Notes: generated by a model from the letters alone, not told the origin. Shown: positions 35,809 through 45,254, counted from the first letter of the stretch. The stretch is DNA of 64,000 nt from Clostridiales bacterium (GCA_012837425.1 DURE01000004.1:1-64000), one strand, 5' to 3'. Translations and numbers: made by a program.

Positions 35809-37011
35809 CTATACCATTATCAGCTTTTCATGCGGGGTCACCTCAACGCCCGACGGCACGAAAACACCCGCACCGATAACCGTCACCTCCACCTCGAAGG
35901 GCGGCAGGCTCTCGTCGCGCGGGGCGCCTACCCGCGCCCCGGCGCCAATTGTCGCTCCGGTGTCGACTATCGCGCAGTCTACCGACGCGCCCTCGCTTAT
36001 TAAGACATCATCCATTATCACCGAGTCACGAACACTAGCACCGCTCATGACCCTCACCCCCGAGCCGAGCACGCAGTTTATCACCGAGCCGTATATCTCG
36101 CAGCCCTCGGTCACCACCGAATTCTCGACCACCGCCAGCCTGCCGATATGCTGCGGCGGCCTGCTGTCCTGCCGCGAGTAAATGCTCCAGACCTTGTCAT
36201 TAAGATTCAGCCGGGGCTCGGGGCCAAGCATGTCCATGTTGGCCTCCCAAAGGCTTGATACCGTACCGACGTCCTTCCAGTAACCCTCAAACTCATAGGC
36301 GTAAAGATTCTCGCCGGCGGCCAGAATTGAGGGGATTACGTTTTTCCCGAAATCGTTTGAGGACTCGGCGTCGGCGTCGTCGGCCTCAAGATATGAGATT
36401 AGCTTTTCCTTGCTGAATATATAGATTCCCATCGACGCCTTGGTGCTCTCGGGGATTTTCGGCTTTTCGATGAACTTTATTATCCTGCCGTCGGGGTCTG
36501 TGCTCATGATTCCGAACCTCCCGGTCTCTGAGAGCGGCACGTCAAGGACGGCTATTGTGCAGTCCGAGTTTTTCTCTTTGTGGTACTCGAGCATTTTGCG
36601 GTAGTCCATCCGGTAGATGTGGTCGCCCGAGAGGATTATCACATAGTCAGGGGCATACCGGTTTATAAAATCAATGTTTTGGTATATCGCGTTTGCGGTG
36701 CTGCGGTACCAGTCGGCGCCGTGCTGCCGCTGGTAGGGCGGCAGGATTTTGAGTCCACCCCAAATCCGCTCAAGGTCCCAGGGTACCCCGGTACCCATGT
36801 ATTCATTGAGCAGGTGGGGCTGATACTGGGTCAGCACCCCCACGGTGTCTATCCCCGAGTTGACGCAGTTAGTCAGCGTGAAATCTATAATCCTGTACTT
36901 GCCGCCGAACTTGACCGCCGATTTGGCGATTTTCCCGGTCAGCGAGCAGAGCCTTGAGCCCTGTCCGCCGGCAAGCAGCATTGCAATCCATTCTTTTTTT
37001 TTCTTTGGCAT
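35809..37011 (-). CDS. glgC: Glucose-1-phosphate adenylyltransferase (ADP-glucose pyrophosphorylase)
   Basis: Makes ADP-glucose from ATP and glucose-1-phosphate, the committed step of glycogen synthesis. 400 residues. Substrate loop [14 protein letters not shown] (about residues 12-25), then [30 protein letters not shown] (catalytic Asp), and the sugar-phosphate lysine in FIEKPKIP. C-terminal left-handed beta-helix (about 290-390). The usual KIAKPAVPFGG reads [11 protein letters not shown], two unusual changes near the triphosphate site. GGGAGACC ribosome site. Second gene of the operon, after glgB. Confidence 0.96.
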   Translation of the reverse strand: MPKKKKEWIAMLLAGGQGSRLCSLTGKIAKSAVKFGGKYRIIDFTLTNCVNSGIDTVGVLTQYQPHLLNEYMGTGVPWDLERIWGGLKILPPYQRQHGADWYRSTANAIYQNIDFINRYAPDYVIILSGDHIYRMDYRKMLEYHKEKNSDCTIAVLDVPLSETGRFGIMSTDPDGRIIKFIEKPKIPESTKASMGIYIFSKEKLISYLEADDADAESSNDFGKNVIPSILAAGENLYAYEFEGYWKDVGTVSSLWEANMDMLGPEPRLNLNDKVWSIYSRQDSRPPQHIGRLAVVENSVVTEGCEIYGSVINCVLGSGVRVMSGASVRDSVIMDDVLISEGASVDCAIVDTGATIGAGARVGAPRDESLPPFEVEVTVIGAGVFVPSGVEVTPHEKLIMV

Positions 37012-37042
37012 AGGGTCTCCCGGTATTTATCTGGTAAATTTG

Positions 37043-38995
37043 TCAGTCGTCCTCAAACTGAAGTTTCAGCGGGTCGATAACCGTCCGCTTCCTGGTTTTT
37101 TGAGCTTTCTTCTCGCCGCCCTCCTGCCCGGCGGGGTAATCGGCACTGAAAATAACAGCCGAGAGCGGCGGCAGGGTTAATGAAATATGGAATGGCAACC
37201 AGTGCATTCCGGGCGCCTTTGGTACAAGCTGTCCCTCGTTGAGCATCCCTGTGCCTCCGTATTTTTTGTCGTCGCTGCTCATCAGCTCAAAATATGGCCT
37301 GCTCTGCGGCACACCGAGCATAAAGTCACGCCGCAAAACCGGTGTAAAGTTCAGAACCACGACTAGCTCGCGGCCGTCTTTTGCGATTCTTCTGTATGAA
37401 TATACACTCTCGTCCCGGTTGTCGGGGTCTATCCAGCGAAAGCTCTCCCAGCCCTCATCGCTCTCCCAGAGTTCGGGGTGCTCAAGGTAAAAATGGTTGA
37501 GCTCGGCGTGAAATAACTGGTAGCGGGCGTGGGCTTCGTAGTCGAGCAGAAACCATTCTATCTCGCCGGCAAAGTCCCATTCGCGAAACTGCCCTATCTC
37601 GTTGCCCATGAAGGTCAGCTTTTTCCCGGGATGAGTCATCATATAGACGGCATATGCGCGGGCGGTGGCGAATTTCTGGTTATAGTCGCCCCACATACGG
37701 TCAAGCAGCGATTTTTTTCCGTGCACCACCTCGTCATGCGATACCGGAAGCAGGAATTTTTCGGAGAATGAATATGTCAGGGCAAAGGTGAGCTTGTTGT
37801 GGTTGTACTTTCTGAAGTAAGGGTCAATGCCGATATAATCGAGCGAGTCGTGCATCCAGCCCATGTTCCACTTGAAGGAAAAGCCGAGTCCGTCATTGTC
37901 AAAGCCGGTCACATTGGGCCATGCGCTCGACTCTTCGGCTATCATCAGCACATCCGGGAACTGCCCGGCCATGTGCCCGTTGAGCTTTTTGAAAAAACTT
38001 ATCGCCTCAAGGCACCTGTTGTCGCCGTAGACATTGGGGGTCCACTCCCCCGGAGCTCTGTCGTAATCAAGATAGAGCATTGAGGCCACCGCGTCGACCC
38101 TCAGCCCGTCGATATGATATTTTGAGGCCCAGAACACGGCATTTGAGACGAGAAAACTCTCGACCTCGGGGCGGGATACGTCAAACTGTCTCGTCCCCCA
38201 GCCGTTGTGCTCCCTGCGCTTGTCCTCATATTCATAGAGATGCTGCCCGTCAAACTCATAGAGCCCGTGTGCGTCCTTGGGAAAATGCGCCGGCACCCAG
38301 TCAAGTATCACACCTATTCCGGCCTGATGCATCCGGTCAACAAACTCCATAAAGTCGCACGGGGTACCGAATCTTGAGGTAGGCGCAAAATACCCGCAGA
38401 TCTGATAGCCCCACGACGGGCTGAAGGGGTACTCCATTATCGGCAAAAGCTCGATGTGGGTGTATCCCATCTGCTTGACATAGGGAGCGAGGTCTTCTGC
38501 CAGCTCACGGTAGCTGTAGTAGCTGCCGTCGCTGCGGCGCCGCCAGGACTCGGCATGAAGCTCGTAGATGTTCAGCGGGCGGGTAAAATAGTTCTGCCGG
38601 TCCATGGTTTTTGCGCGCCAGGCCATCCAGCCCTCGTCGCCCCAGGTGTAGCTGTCAAGGTCGTATATAATCGAAGCGGTGCCCGGCGGCCGCTCGCAAT
38701 AAAAGGCATAGGGGTCGGCCTTGTCAATTGTTTTATCCCCGCAAAAAAAGCGGAACTTGTACATATCTCCGTATTTCGCCTCGGCATATGCCTCCCATAT
38801 TCCGTTTTCGGTGACCTTTTTCATGGGGCAGGAAAATCCCCAGTTATTAAAGCTGCCGATAACGTATGCGGCTTCGGCATGGGGCGCCCATACGCGGAAG
38901 ACAAACATCCCGCCCTCGCGGTGCGCCCCGAGGTAATCATACATCCAGTAGTCGGTTTCCCGGTTTATCTGAAATTGCTTCATTTGTTCTGCCAT
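37043..38995 (-). CDS. glgB: 1,4-alpha-glucan (glycogen) branching enzyme
   Basis: Transfers alpha-1,4 chains to form 1,6 branches. 650 residues: CBM48 domain (about 15-120, FRVWAPHAEAAYVIGSFNNW), GH13 catalytic barrel, and C-terminal beta domain. Catalytic parts: GVILDWVPAHFP, GLRVDAVASMLYLDY (nucleophile Asp), LMIAEESSAWP (acid Glu) and LPVSHDEVVHGK. It ends in a lysine-rich tail. First gene of the glg operon, divergent from the Gld-type ABC genes. The ATG at 38995 lacks a perfect ribosome site (GAGG lies 15 bases upstream); an ATG four codons later is an alternative. Confidence 0.96.
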   Translation of the reverse strand: MAEQMKQFQINRETDYWMYDYLGAHREGGMFVFRVWAPHAEAAYVIGSFNNWGFSCPMKKVTENGIWEAYAEAKYGDMYKFRFFCGDKTIDKADPYAFYCERPPGTASIIYDLDSYTWGDEGWMAWRAKTMDRQNYFTRPLNIYELHAESWRRRSDGSYYSYRELAEDLAPYVKQMGYTHIELLPIMEYPFSPSWGYQICGYFAPTSRFGTPCDFMEFVDRMHQAGIGVILDWVPAHFPKDAHGLYEFDGQHLYEYEDKRREHNGWGTRQFDVSRPEVESFLVSNAVFWASKYHIDGLRVDAVASMLYLDYDRAPGEWTPNVYGDNRCLEAISFFKKLNGHMAGQFPDVLMIAEESSAWPNVTGFDNDGLGFSFKWNMGWMHDSLDYIGIDPYFRKYNHNKLTFALTYSFSEKFLLPVSHDEVVHGKKSLLDRMWGDYNQKFATARAYAVYMMTHPGKKLTFMGNEIGQFREWDFAGEIEWFLLDYEAHARYQLFHAELNHFYLEHPELWESDEGWESFRWIDPDNRDESVYSYRRIAKDGRELVVVLNFTPVLRRDFMLGVPQSRPYFELMSSDDKKYGGTGMLNEGQLVPKAPGMHWLPFHISLTLPPLSAVIFSADYPAGQEGGEKKAQKTRKRTVIDPLKLQFEDD

Positions 38996-39287
38996 TTCCA
39001 GTCCACATGACCTCTTTTCGTATTTGCGCGGCCGTCATAACCCCCTGAGCGTTGGGGCCGGTTCACGAAAAACCGCATATGCAGCAAAAAATCGCAAAAC
39101 CCATCAAAATAAAACGGGACAACATTCACCCTGCAAAAATATCCTTCCGCCCGCAATAGATGTTTTCACAAGTCTTGCCCGGATTTTTTGTGACAAAAAT
39201 AATTTTGCCCGAGTTTTGCAGTTCAATACATAAAATCGGGGCGAAACTCGGTTGGCGGCAAAAACCGCTGTAAACCTTGCCGGATGC
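38996..39287. other. Divergent intergenic region upstream of glgB
   Basis: About 290 bases, AT-richer than its neighbours, upstream of glgB. I find no consensus promoter for glgB, only scattered TTGTGA/TTGCAG-like boxes with poor -10 partners, so control may need an activator. A GCCCGA...TCGGGGC-type imperfect hairpin lies at about 39207-39243. Track ORFs here (for example 39104-39343) have no ribosome site or family features. Confidence 0.5.
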
Positions 39288-39315
39288 TTGACACCGGCCG
39301 GGTTTATAGTATAAT
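39288..39315 (+). promoter_or_regulatory. Promoter of the Gld-type ABC operon
   Basis: TTGACA, 16 bases, TATAAT on the + strand. Start near 39322, about 95 bases before the TTG start codon. Confidence 0.72.
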
Positions 39316-39415
39316 AATAAATGTCCGCCGGAATAATTTTCATTATGACACATAACGGATTTCGGCGACTATTTGACTGTGATGCTGATTCATTTTAACA
39401 AAGGGGGGCAAAAAC

Positions 39416-40462
39416 TTGATTGAAGTCAGAAATCTGACCAAAAGATACGGCGACAATCTGGCACTCGACAATATAAGCTTTAGTATCAGCTCCGGTAAGG
39501 TTTACGGGCTGCTCGGCCCGAACGGCGCCGGAAAAACCACCACTATGAATATTATCACCGGCTGTCTTGCCGCCACCACCGGGTCTGTGACGGTGGGAGG
39601 ACACGACATATTCGAGGAGCCGCTGCCGGCCAAGCGCCACATCGGTTATCTTCCCGAGGTTCCTCCGCTTTACACCGACATGACGCCCTTTGAATATCTC
39701 GGCTTCGTGGCGATGGCTAAGCGGGTGGAGTACGAGGCGGTTCTGAGGCAAGTGCGCGAAGTCATGGAGGTGACACAGCTTGAAGAGGTGCGCGACCGGC
39801 TGATACGCAACCTGTCAAAGGGTTACCGGCAGCGGGTAGGCATCGCGCAGACCATGCTCGGCAACCCGGACGTTATAATACTCGACGAGCCCACTGTCGG
39901 CCTTGACCCTAAGCAGATAATTGAGATACGCGACCTTATCCGCCGGCTGGGAGAGATGAAAACCGTCATTCTAAGTAGTCATATACTCGCCGAGGTCACC
40001 GAGGTGTGCGAGCGGGTGTTAATAATCCACCGCGGTAAAATTGTCGCAGATGATTCGCTTGAGAACCTCAACTGCTTGGCAGGGGGCGCCAACCGGCTGC
40101 ACATAGCAGTAAAGGCCGGCGAGAGCGTCGTGCTCTCAGCGCTTGAGGGTGTCCCGGGTATCCTTGAGTACGAGGTCCTGAAGTCCGGCGAGGCAGGGGC
40201 CTGCGAGCTGATGCTCAGCGTGGACAAGTCTGCCGACCCTCGCGAGGCAATTTTCTTCGCCATGGCCGACCGCCGCTGCCCGATTATTACAATGGAGCTG
40301 AAAAAATCGACGCTTGAGAGCGTGTTCCTGTCGCTCACCGCCGACGCCGCGGATGAATATGCCGGGGCTGACAGCGAGGATGAAGACTATGATGACGACG
40401 ATGACGACAACGTTGACGATGACGACGACGAATTCGACATGGGGGAGGAAGAGGACGAATGA
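39416..40462 (+). CDS. ABC transporter ATPase (GldA-like) with acidic tail
   Basis: 348 residues, TTG start with AAGGGGGG ribosome site nine bases upstream. Walker A GPNGAGKTTTM, Q-loop segment YLPEVPPLYTDMT, signature LSKGYRQRVGIAQ, Walker B VIILDEPTVGLDP, and H-loop SSHILAEV, all as in GldA/NatA-type ATPases. After the usual C-terminal domain there is an extreme Asp/Glu tail (about residues 315-348, with DDDDDDNVDDDDDE). That tail is unusual for the family and may bind cations or a basic partner. It overlaps the permease gene by ATGA. Confidence 0.92.
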   Translation: MIEVRNLTKRYGDNLALDNISFSISSGKVYGLLGPNGAGKTTTMNIITGCLAATTGSVTVGGHDIFEEPLPAKRHIGYLPEVPPLYTDMTPFEYLGFVAMAKRVEYEAVLRQVREVMEVTQLEEVRDRLIRNLSKGYRQRVGIAQTMLGNPDVIILDEPTVGLDPKQIIEIRDLIRRLGEMKTVILSSHILAEVTEVCERVLIIHRGKIVADDSLENLNCLAGGANRLHIAVKAGESVVLSALEGVPGILEYEVLKSGEAGACELMLSVDKSADPREAIFFAMADRRCPIITMELKKSTLESVFLSLTADAADEYAGADSEDEDYDDDDDDNVDDDDDEFDMGEEEDE

Positions 40463-41322
40463 TAGCCGTATTCACAAGGGAACTTAAGTCATACATGAAC
40501 AACATGACCGGGCATGTCTTCATAGCCTTTCTTTTGCTGTTCTTCGGGGTCTGCGTTACGGTCTACAACCTGTTTTTAGGTATGGCCTCCTTCCGGTTTG
40601 CGGTTGAGATAACCGGAATTGCCTTTCTTGTGATAGTTCCTATTATCACCATGCGCTCGCTGGCAAAAGACCGCGCCAACCTCACCGACAACCACCTCTT
40701 TTCACTACCTTTGAAAGTCTCGGAGATAATCATAGGCAAATTTCTGGCGACCGCGCTGGTGCTCCTTATCCCGACAGGCGTAATGATGCTCTACCCGCTG
40801 ATTCTGAGCGCCTACGGCACCATGCACTACGCCTCAAGCTACAGCGCGATTCTGTCGCTCTTCCTGCTAGGTCTTGCGCTTATCTCAATCGGAATGTTTA
40901 TCTCCTCTCTCACCGAAAGCCAGGTTATCGCGGCGGTCATCAGCTTCGGCACCCTTCTGTTTCTGCTGATACTTCCCCTTTTGATTGCGCTGGTACCAAA
41001 AGATGCGCTTGTCTCCTTCCTTTGCCTTGTAGCGCTCTCCTTTATCCTCGCGGCAATTGTCTGGAAACTCACCCAAAGTATAAACGCCGGGATGATTGCC
41101 GCGGTGCTGCAGGTCGTCCCGCTCTGCGCTCTCTACTACTTTAAAAAGCCCATGTTTGAAGGTCTTTTCCATAAAATCATGACCGGACTTTCGCTCTACG
41201 ACCGCTTCTACGCCCTCAACTCGGGGGTTTTCGACATAGGCAGCGTGGTCTACCTTTTGTCTGTTACCGTATTCTTTCTTTTCATTTCGGTCCAGTCGCT
41301 TGAGACGCGCCGCTGGAGCTGA
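40459..41322 (+). CDS. ABC-2 permease (GldF-like)
   Basis: 287 residues with six predicted membrane spans: MIAVFTRELKSYMNNMTGHVF, then spans around AFLLLFFGVCVTVYN, FLVIVPIITMRSLAKD, FLATALVLLIPTGVMMLYPLI, LFLLGLALISIGMFISSLTESQ and later hydrophobic blocks. The MRSLAKDRANLTDNHLFSLPLKVSEIIIGKF stretch is the standard start of the GldF/NosY-type fold, although quoted segments vary between members. Works with the ATPase it overlaps and the GldG-like protein that follows. Confidence 0.88.
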   Translation: MIAVFTRELKSYMNNMTGHVFIAFLLLFFGVCVTVYNLFLGMASFRFAVEITGIAFLVIVPIITMRSLAKDRANLTDNHLFSLPLKVSEIIIGKFLATALVLLIPTGVMMLYPLILSAYGTMHYASSYSAILSLFLLGLALISIGMFISSLTESQVIAAVISFGTLLFLLILPLLIALVPKDALVSFLCLVALSFILAAIVWKLTQSINAGMIAAVLQVVPLCALYYFKKPMFEGLFHKIMTGLSLYDRFYALNSGVFDIGSVVYLLSVTVFFLFISVQSLETRRWS

Positions 41323-41336
41323 GAGGAGGGGCTATA

Positions 41337-42842
41337 ATGAACATGAAAAATAATAAAATAAGCCTGAAAAAGGGCCTTTCAAAATCCACTAAAATCGGGA
41401 CATATACCTTCCTTGTCAGCCTTTTCCTGCTTGTCATACTTGTGATAATAAACCTGCTTATAGCAGCACTCCCCCCCTCCCTGATCGTTTTTGACACCAC
41501 TCCGACCGGGCTGTACACCATCTCCGAGAGCACGCAGGATTTCATTGACACAATAGGCGAGCCGGTGACGATTCACTGGATTTGCCCGGGTGGCGCCAAG
41601 GACCCGACGTTTGAGACCTTTCTTGAGAGATATACAAGCCTGAGCAAACATTTTAAATACGACATTCTCGACCCTATTGCCGACCCTGACTGCCTAAGTC
41701 CTTATATCGCCGAGACCGATCCGCAGCCCTCGGCATTCAGCCTGATAATCGAGAGCGGGCGGCGGCACAGGCTGATAGACTATCAGGAGCTGTTCTACTA
41801 CTACAACGAGTACCTTGCCGAAAACTACGGCATGACAAGCCCGGTTCCCTACAGCGCCTATATGTATTACAACAGCTATCCGTATTTTATCTTCAGCTCG
41901 GCAGAGCAGCAGGGTTACCCCACCGAAACCTATTTCTACGGCGACGACATAATAACCAAGGGCGTCGAGTATGTAATTCTCGAGCGGATTCCGCATATCT
42001 ATATCACAGAGGGCCACGGCGAGTCAACATTATCTGCAATGCTCCTGCAGTATCTGGCCGACAACAATATCGGGCACGAATACCTGCGCACCGTCACCGC
42101 CGGAGAAATCCCCGCCGACGCCTCCTGTCTTGTAATCTATGCGCCGGGCTCCGACCTCTCGGCCGACGAGACGCAGATGATAAGCGCGTATCTTTCAGGC
42201 GGCGGCAATATGCTGCTCATCACCTCGCCCGACAACACCGGTATGGAAAATCTGATGAGCCTTGTTGAGCCCTACGGCGTGTCGGCAGTGCCCGGAATTG
42301 TGTACGAGGAAAACCCGGACAATTATAAAACAAACAAGTATTACCTCATTCCCGATATCGGCAGCCACACCGCCACCTCGCGCTTCAAGTCCTCGTATTT
42401 TATGTTCATGCCCCAGTCGCACGGCATCAGGCTCACCGACAATATGTCGGGCGCTGTGGTAACCGAGCTTTTCACCACCTCAGACTCGGCATACTCAAAG
42501 GTCGGGGAGGAGCAGTCCGAGCCCGGCTCGCTGGCGCTCGGCGTGGCAATTGAAAGGGGCGAGACCCAGATTATCTGGCTCTCCTCGGCAGACGCGCTCA
42601 CCGACCAGGTGGCGCAGGCGGTATCCTACGGCAATTACTACTATATTTTGGACATGCTTTCCTGGATGGAAACCTACGAATCCTCGCTTGCCGATGTTGT
42701 CGGCATTCCGACCTCGGAGCCGATACTTGACAGGCTCAGCCAGTCCTCGATATATCTGTGGACCGCAGTCTTCGTTGTCGTCCTGCCGGTTGGAGTCACG
42801 GTTTCAGGCCTTGTAGTGTGGTTTAAGCGGCGCCGGCGCTGA
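41337..42842 (+). CDS. GldG-like ABC auxiliary protein
   Basis: 501 residues: one N-terminal membrane span (TYTFLVSLFLLVILVIINLLI), a large extracellular region and one C-terminal span ending in KRRRR. The extracellular part holds the GldG/ABC_transp_aux fold, with RYTSLSKHFKYDILDP, then HIYITEGHGES and YLSGGGNMLLITSPD. In Bacteroidetes gliding bacteria GldG joins GldA and GldF; in Firmicutes the same trio occurs without gliding and its substrate is unknown. GAGGAGGGG ribosome site; 14 bases after the permease gene. Confidence 0.88.
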   Translation: MNMKNNKISLKKGLSKSTKIGTYTFLVSLFLLVILVIINLLIAALPPSLIVFDTTPTGLYTISESTQDFIDTIGEPVTIHWICPGGAKDPTFETFLERYTSLSKHFKYDILDPIADPDCLSPYIAETDPQPSAFSLIIESGRRHRLIDYQELFYYYNEYLAENYGMTSPVPYSAYMYYNSYPYFIFSSAEQQGYPTETYFYGDDIITKGVEYVILERIPHIYITEGHGESTLSAMLLQYLADNNIGHEYLRTVTAGEIPADASCLVIYAPGSDLSADETQMISAYLSGGGNMLLITSPDNTGMENLMSLVEPYGVSAVPGIVYEENPDNYKTNKYYLIPDIGSHTATSRFKSSYFMFMPQSHGIRLTDNMSGAVVTELFTTSDSAYSKVGEEQSEPGSLALGVAIERGETQIIWLSSADALTDQVAQAVSYGNYYYILDMLSWMETYESSLADVVGIPTSEPILDRLSQSSIYLWTAVFVVVLPVGVTVSGLVVWFKRRRR

Positions 42843-42863
42843 ATACCAGAGGTTATATTCGCT

Positions 42864-43910
42864 ATGAAAAGAATAAAAACTCTTCTTGTCATGTGCGGGA
42901 TGGTGGTTGTCCTTGCCGGCCTGCTTGTGCTGGTCAGGAATCTGGCCGGGGAGAAGGAGGGCTCCGATACCTCGGACACAGGGTCTGCCGACACCACCTA
43001 CACCGCCGCCCAGGTTGACATAGACAGCCTCTACCTGATCGAATACAACATAGGACAGGACAAATACCGCTTTGAGCTCAGCGACTCAAAAACAAAATGG
43101 CTCTGGGAGGCCGAACCCTCGCTACCGCTTGACAACACGTATTTCGCATCCATGGCCTCGGCACTCAGGGTGGTGACCTCATCTGTAAAGCTTGAGGCCG
43201 ACGAGTCGTCTCTCTCTGCTTGGGAGCTTGACAACCCATGGCTCAGGGTGACGGTAGCCGACGAGCTTTTCGGTGAACAGACCTTCATGTTCGGCAGCCT
43301 CAATTCCTACACAGGCAGGTATTATTTTATAACCGGCGCCGGGGATGGCTTTGCCTATATGGTAAACACTTCGGTCGCCCAGATGTTTGACCTCACCCCG
43401 TATGATATGGTAATGCACGACAAGCTTCCCGACATCCCGGCCGACAGGCTCCGCACGCTAAGCTTTAGCCGCGCGGGGGATGAGCTTAAATACACCTATT
43501 ACGAGGCCGGCAAGGACGACTCTGCCGACACCGACGACCTCTGGTATGTATCGGAAAACGGCGGGGAGGAAACCGCGCTCGACCCGGAAATCGCCGCCGA
43601 CATTGCCGACGCAATAAATCGAATCAGCTTTACAGATATAGCCGGTTATTCCGAAGCCGAAAAAGAGGTGCTCGGGCTGCTCTCGCCCACCGTCATGACT
43701 GTGGAATATGTAGCCGAGACAAGTGTGACCGACAGCAGCGGCAGCCCGGTTAAGGTAAATGTCGACAGCAGCTTTGTGCTCTATCTGGGGTATGCCGATG
43801 ACGAGGGCAATATATGCGCCTGCCTGCCCAACTCGCCGCTCTCCTACCGCATCGACGGCTCAGTACTGGCCAAGCTGTTTGATTTCCCAGTCACGCCGGT
43901 CGGTCAGTGA
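42864..43910 (+). CDS. DUF4340-family membrane-anchored protein of the Gld-type ABC cluster
   Basis: 348 residues: short basic start, one membrane span (LLVMCGMVVVLAGLLVLV), an acidic linker (KEGSDTSDTGSADTT) and a beta-rich external domain. Repeats of the pattern W-E-...-LDNTYF and WELDNPWLRVTVAD are as in DUF4340, which is regularly found after GldG-like genes. The role is unknown; it is probably an external partner of the transporter. AGAGGT ribosome site; 21 bases after the GldG-like gene. No terminator hairpin was seen between it and the ireB promoter. Confidence 0.82.
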   Translation: MKRIKTLLVMCGMVVVLAGLLVLVRNLAGEKEGSDTSDTGSADTTYTAAQVDIDSLYLIEYNIGQDKYRFELSDSKTKWLWEAEPSLPLDNTYFASMASALRVVTSSVKLEADESSLSAWELDNPWLRVTVADELFGEQTFMFGSLNSYTGRYYFITGAGDGFAYMVNTSVAQMFDLTPYDMVMHDKLPDIPADRLRTLSFSRAGDELKYTYYEAGKDDSADTDDLWYVSENGGEETALDPEIAADIADAINRISFTDIAGYSEAEKEVLGLLSPTVMTVEYVAETSVTDSSGSPVKVNVDSSFVLYLGYADDEGNICACLPNSPLSYRIDGSVLAKLFDFPVTPVGQ

Positions 43911-43943
43911 CCCCTGCCTTCAGCTCAAAATCGGTCGAGACCC

Positions 43944-43972
43944 TTGCATTATGCTTTATTTTGGTATATAAT
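43944..43972 (+). promoter_or_regulatory. Promoter of ireB-ribF
   Basis: TTGCAT, 17 bases, TATAAT; start near 43979, about 22 bases before the ireB ATG. Confidence 0.78.
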
Positions 43973-44001
43973 TAACCCAGAAACTTCATAAGGAGCGGCC
44001 T

Positions 44002-44259
44002 ATGATTGAGAATAAGGACAACTATCCCGCAAAGGAACAGCCCGAAGGCGAGCTGACCATGCACGAGATAATCCTGAAGGTGTACAAGGCGCTCGAGCAG
44101 AAGGGGTATAATCCGATAAACCAGCTTGTCGGCTATATTCTCTCCGAGGACCCGACATACATCACAAATTACAACAACGCCCGCGGGCTCATACGCCGGG
44201 TGGACCGCGACAAACTCCTATCCGAGCTTGTCAAAAACTATCTGGGGATAACCAAATAA
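44002..44259 (+). CDS. ireB: IreB family regulator (UPF0297/DUF965)
   Basis: 85 residues. The family core is plain: [33 protein letters not shown] and [14 protein letters not shown], followed by LSELVKNYL. In Enterococcus, IreB is a phosphorylation target of the IreK Ser/Thr kinase and affects cephalosporin resistance. AAGGAG ribosome site. In many Clostridia ireB is followed by ruvX-like genes; here it is followed directly by ribF, whose GTG begins on the base after the ireB stop. Confidence 0.93.
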   Translation: MIENKDNYPAKEQPEGELTMHEIILKVYKALEQKGYNPINQLVGYILSEDPTYITNYNNARGLIRRVDRDKLLSELVKNYLGITK

Positions 44260-45216
44260 GTGGAAATAATAAGACTTGATCACTCCGACCCCGCCACCCC
44301 GGCGCCCTGTCCCGTCCCCCCCGCGGTGCTCTGCCTCGGCAACTTCGACGGGGTTCACACAGGACATGCCGCTCTGCTTAGTGAGGCGCTAAAAATCAAG
44401 CGTAAGCTGACCCCGCAACAAAAAAGCATTGTCGCCGGTGCACTTACCTTCTCCCCCCCGCCATATGAAGTGCTGCTCGCAAGCCCCCCGCCGAGAATAA
44501 CCGACACAGAGGAAAAAGCCGCCCTGATTGAGGCGGCCGGCATGGACAGGCTGTATATTGTCAACTTTGAGGATGTCCGGGACATGACGCCCGGACGCTT
44601 TGTCTCGGAAATACTTAAAAATAAATGCGGCTGCCTCCACGCGGTCTGCGGATACAACTTCAGGTTCGGTATAGGCGGCTGCGGCGGTGCTGACACCCTG
44701 TGCCGGGAATTTGAAGGGTGCGTGTCGGTGCTCGACCCGGTCACGCACAACGGGATTGCCGTAAGCTCGACTGCAGTACGCCATGCGGTTATGTCGGGCG
44801 ACATGGAGAGCGCCGCCGCAATGCTTGGCCGGCCTTATTCACTGAGCGCCCCGGTCGTCCGCGGCAGTGCGGTAGGTAGCCGGCTGGGGTTCCCGACCAT
44901 AAATCAAGAGTTTACAGCCGGGCGGCTCGTACCGAAAACCGGGGTTTACATCAGCGCGTGTATCATTGACAAAACCCGCCGGCCGGCGGTGACCGATATC
45001 GGGGTGCGCCCGACCTTCGGCGGGCAGGACGAGCTGCGCTGCGAGACACACATAATCGGATATGACGGCGAGCTCTACGGGCGCACAGTCAAAACCGAGT
45101 TTTACAAATACCTGCGCCCCGAACAGAAATTCGACAGCCCCGCCGGGCTTGCCGCCGCCGTGCGGGCAGACATCGGGGCGGCGCTCGAATACTTTGAAAA
45201 AGCAGATATTTTTTAA
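44260..45216 (+). CDS. ribF: Bifunctional riboflavin kinase / FAD synthetase
   Basis: Converts riboflavin to FMN and then to FAD. 318 residues, GTG start directly adjacent to the ireB stop, with GGGGAT upstream. The N-terminal nucleotidyltransferase domain has LCLGNFDGVHTGHAAL (about residues 25-41) and CGYNFRFGIGG. The C-terminal kinase domain has RLGFPTINQ and VTDIGVRPTFG, then ETHIIGYDGELYG. The kinase GFPTANI motif is changed to GFPTINQ. Full length. Followed by the tRNA-Ser promoter; no terminator is visible between. Confidence 0.95.
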   Translation: MEIIRLDHSDPATPAPCPVPPAVLCLGNFDGVHTGHAALLSEALKIKRKLTPQQKSIVAGALTFSPPPYEVLLASPPPRITDTEEKAALIEAAGMDRLYIVNFEDVRDMTPGRFVSEILKNKCGCLHAVCGYNFRFGIGGCGGADTLCREFEGCVSVLDPVTHNGIAVSSTAVRHAVMSGDMESAAAMLGRPYSLSAPVVRGSAVGSRLGFPTINQEFTAGRLVPKTGVYISACIIDKTRRPAVTDIGVRPTFGGQDELRCETHIIGYDGELYGRTVKTEFYKYLRPEQKFDSPAGLAAAVRADIGAALEYFEKADIF

Positions 45217-45225
45217 TTTTTACTC

Positions 45226-45254
45226 TTGCACGTAAAGCATTATTGTGATATAAT
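45226..45254 (+). promoter_or_regulatory. tRNA-Ser promoter
   Basis: TTGCAC, 17 bases, TATAAT. The -10 box is the first six bases of a long palindrome that runs up to the tRNA. Confidence 0.8.

Noticed and set aside
39104-39353. Two - strand ORFs of 75-79 residues upstream of glgB
   Set aside because: Overlapping frames, no ribosome sites, and the composition looks like AT-rich intergenic DNA.
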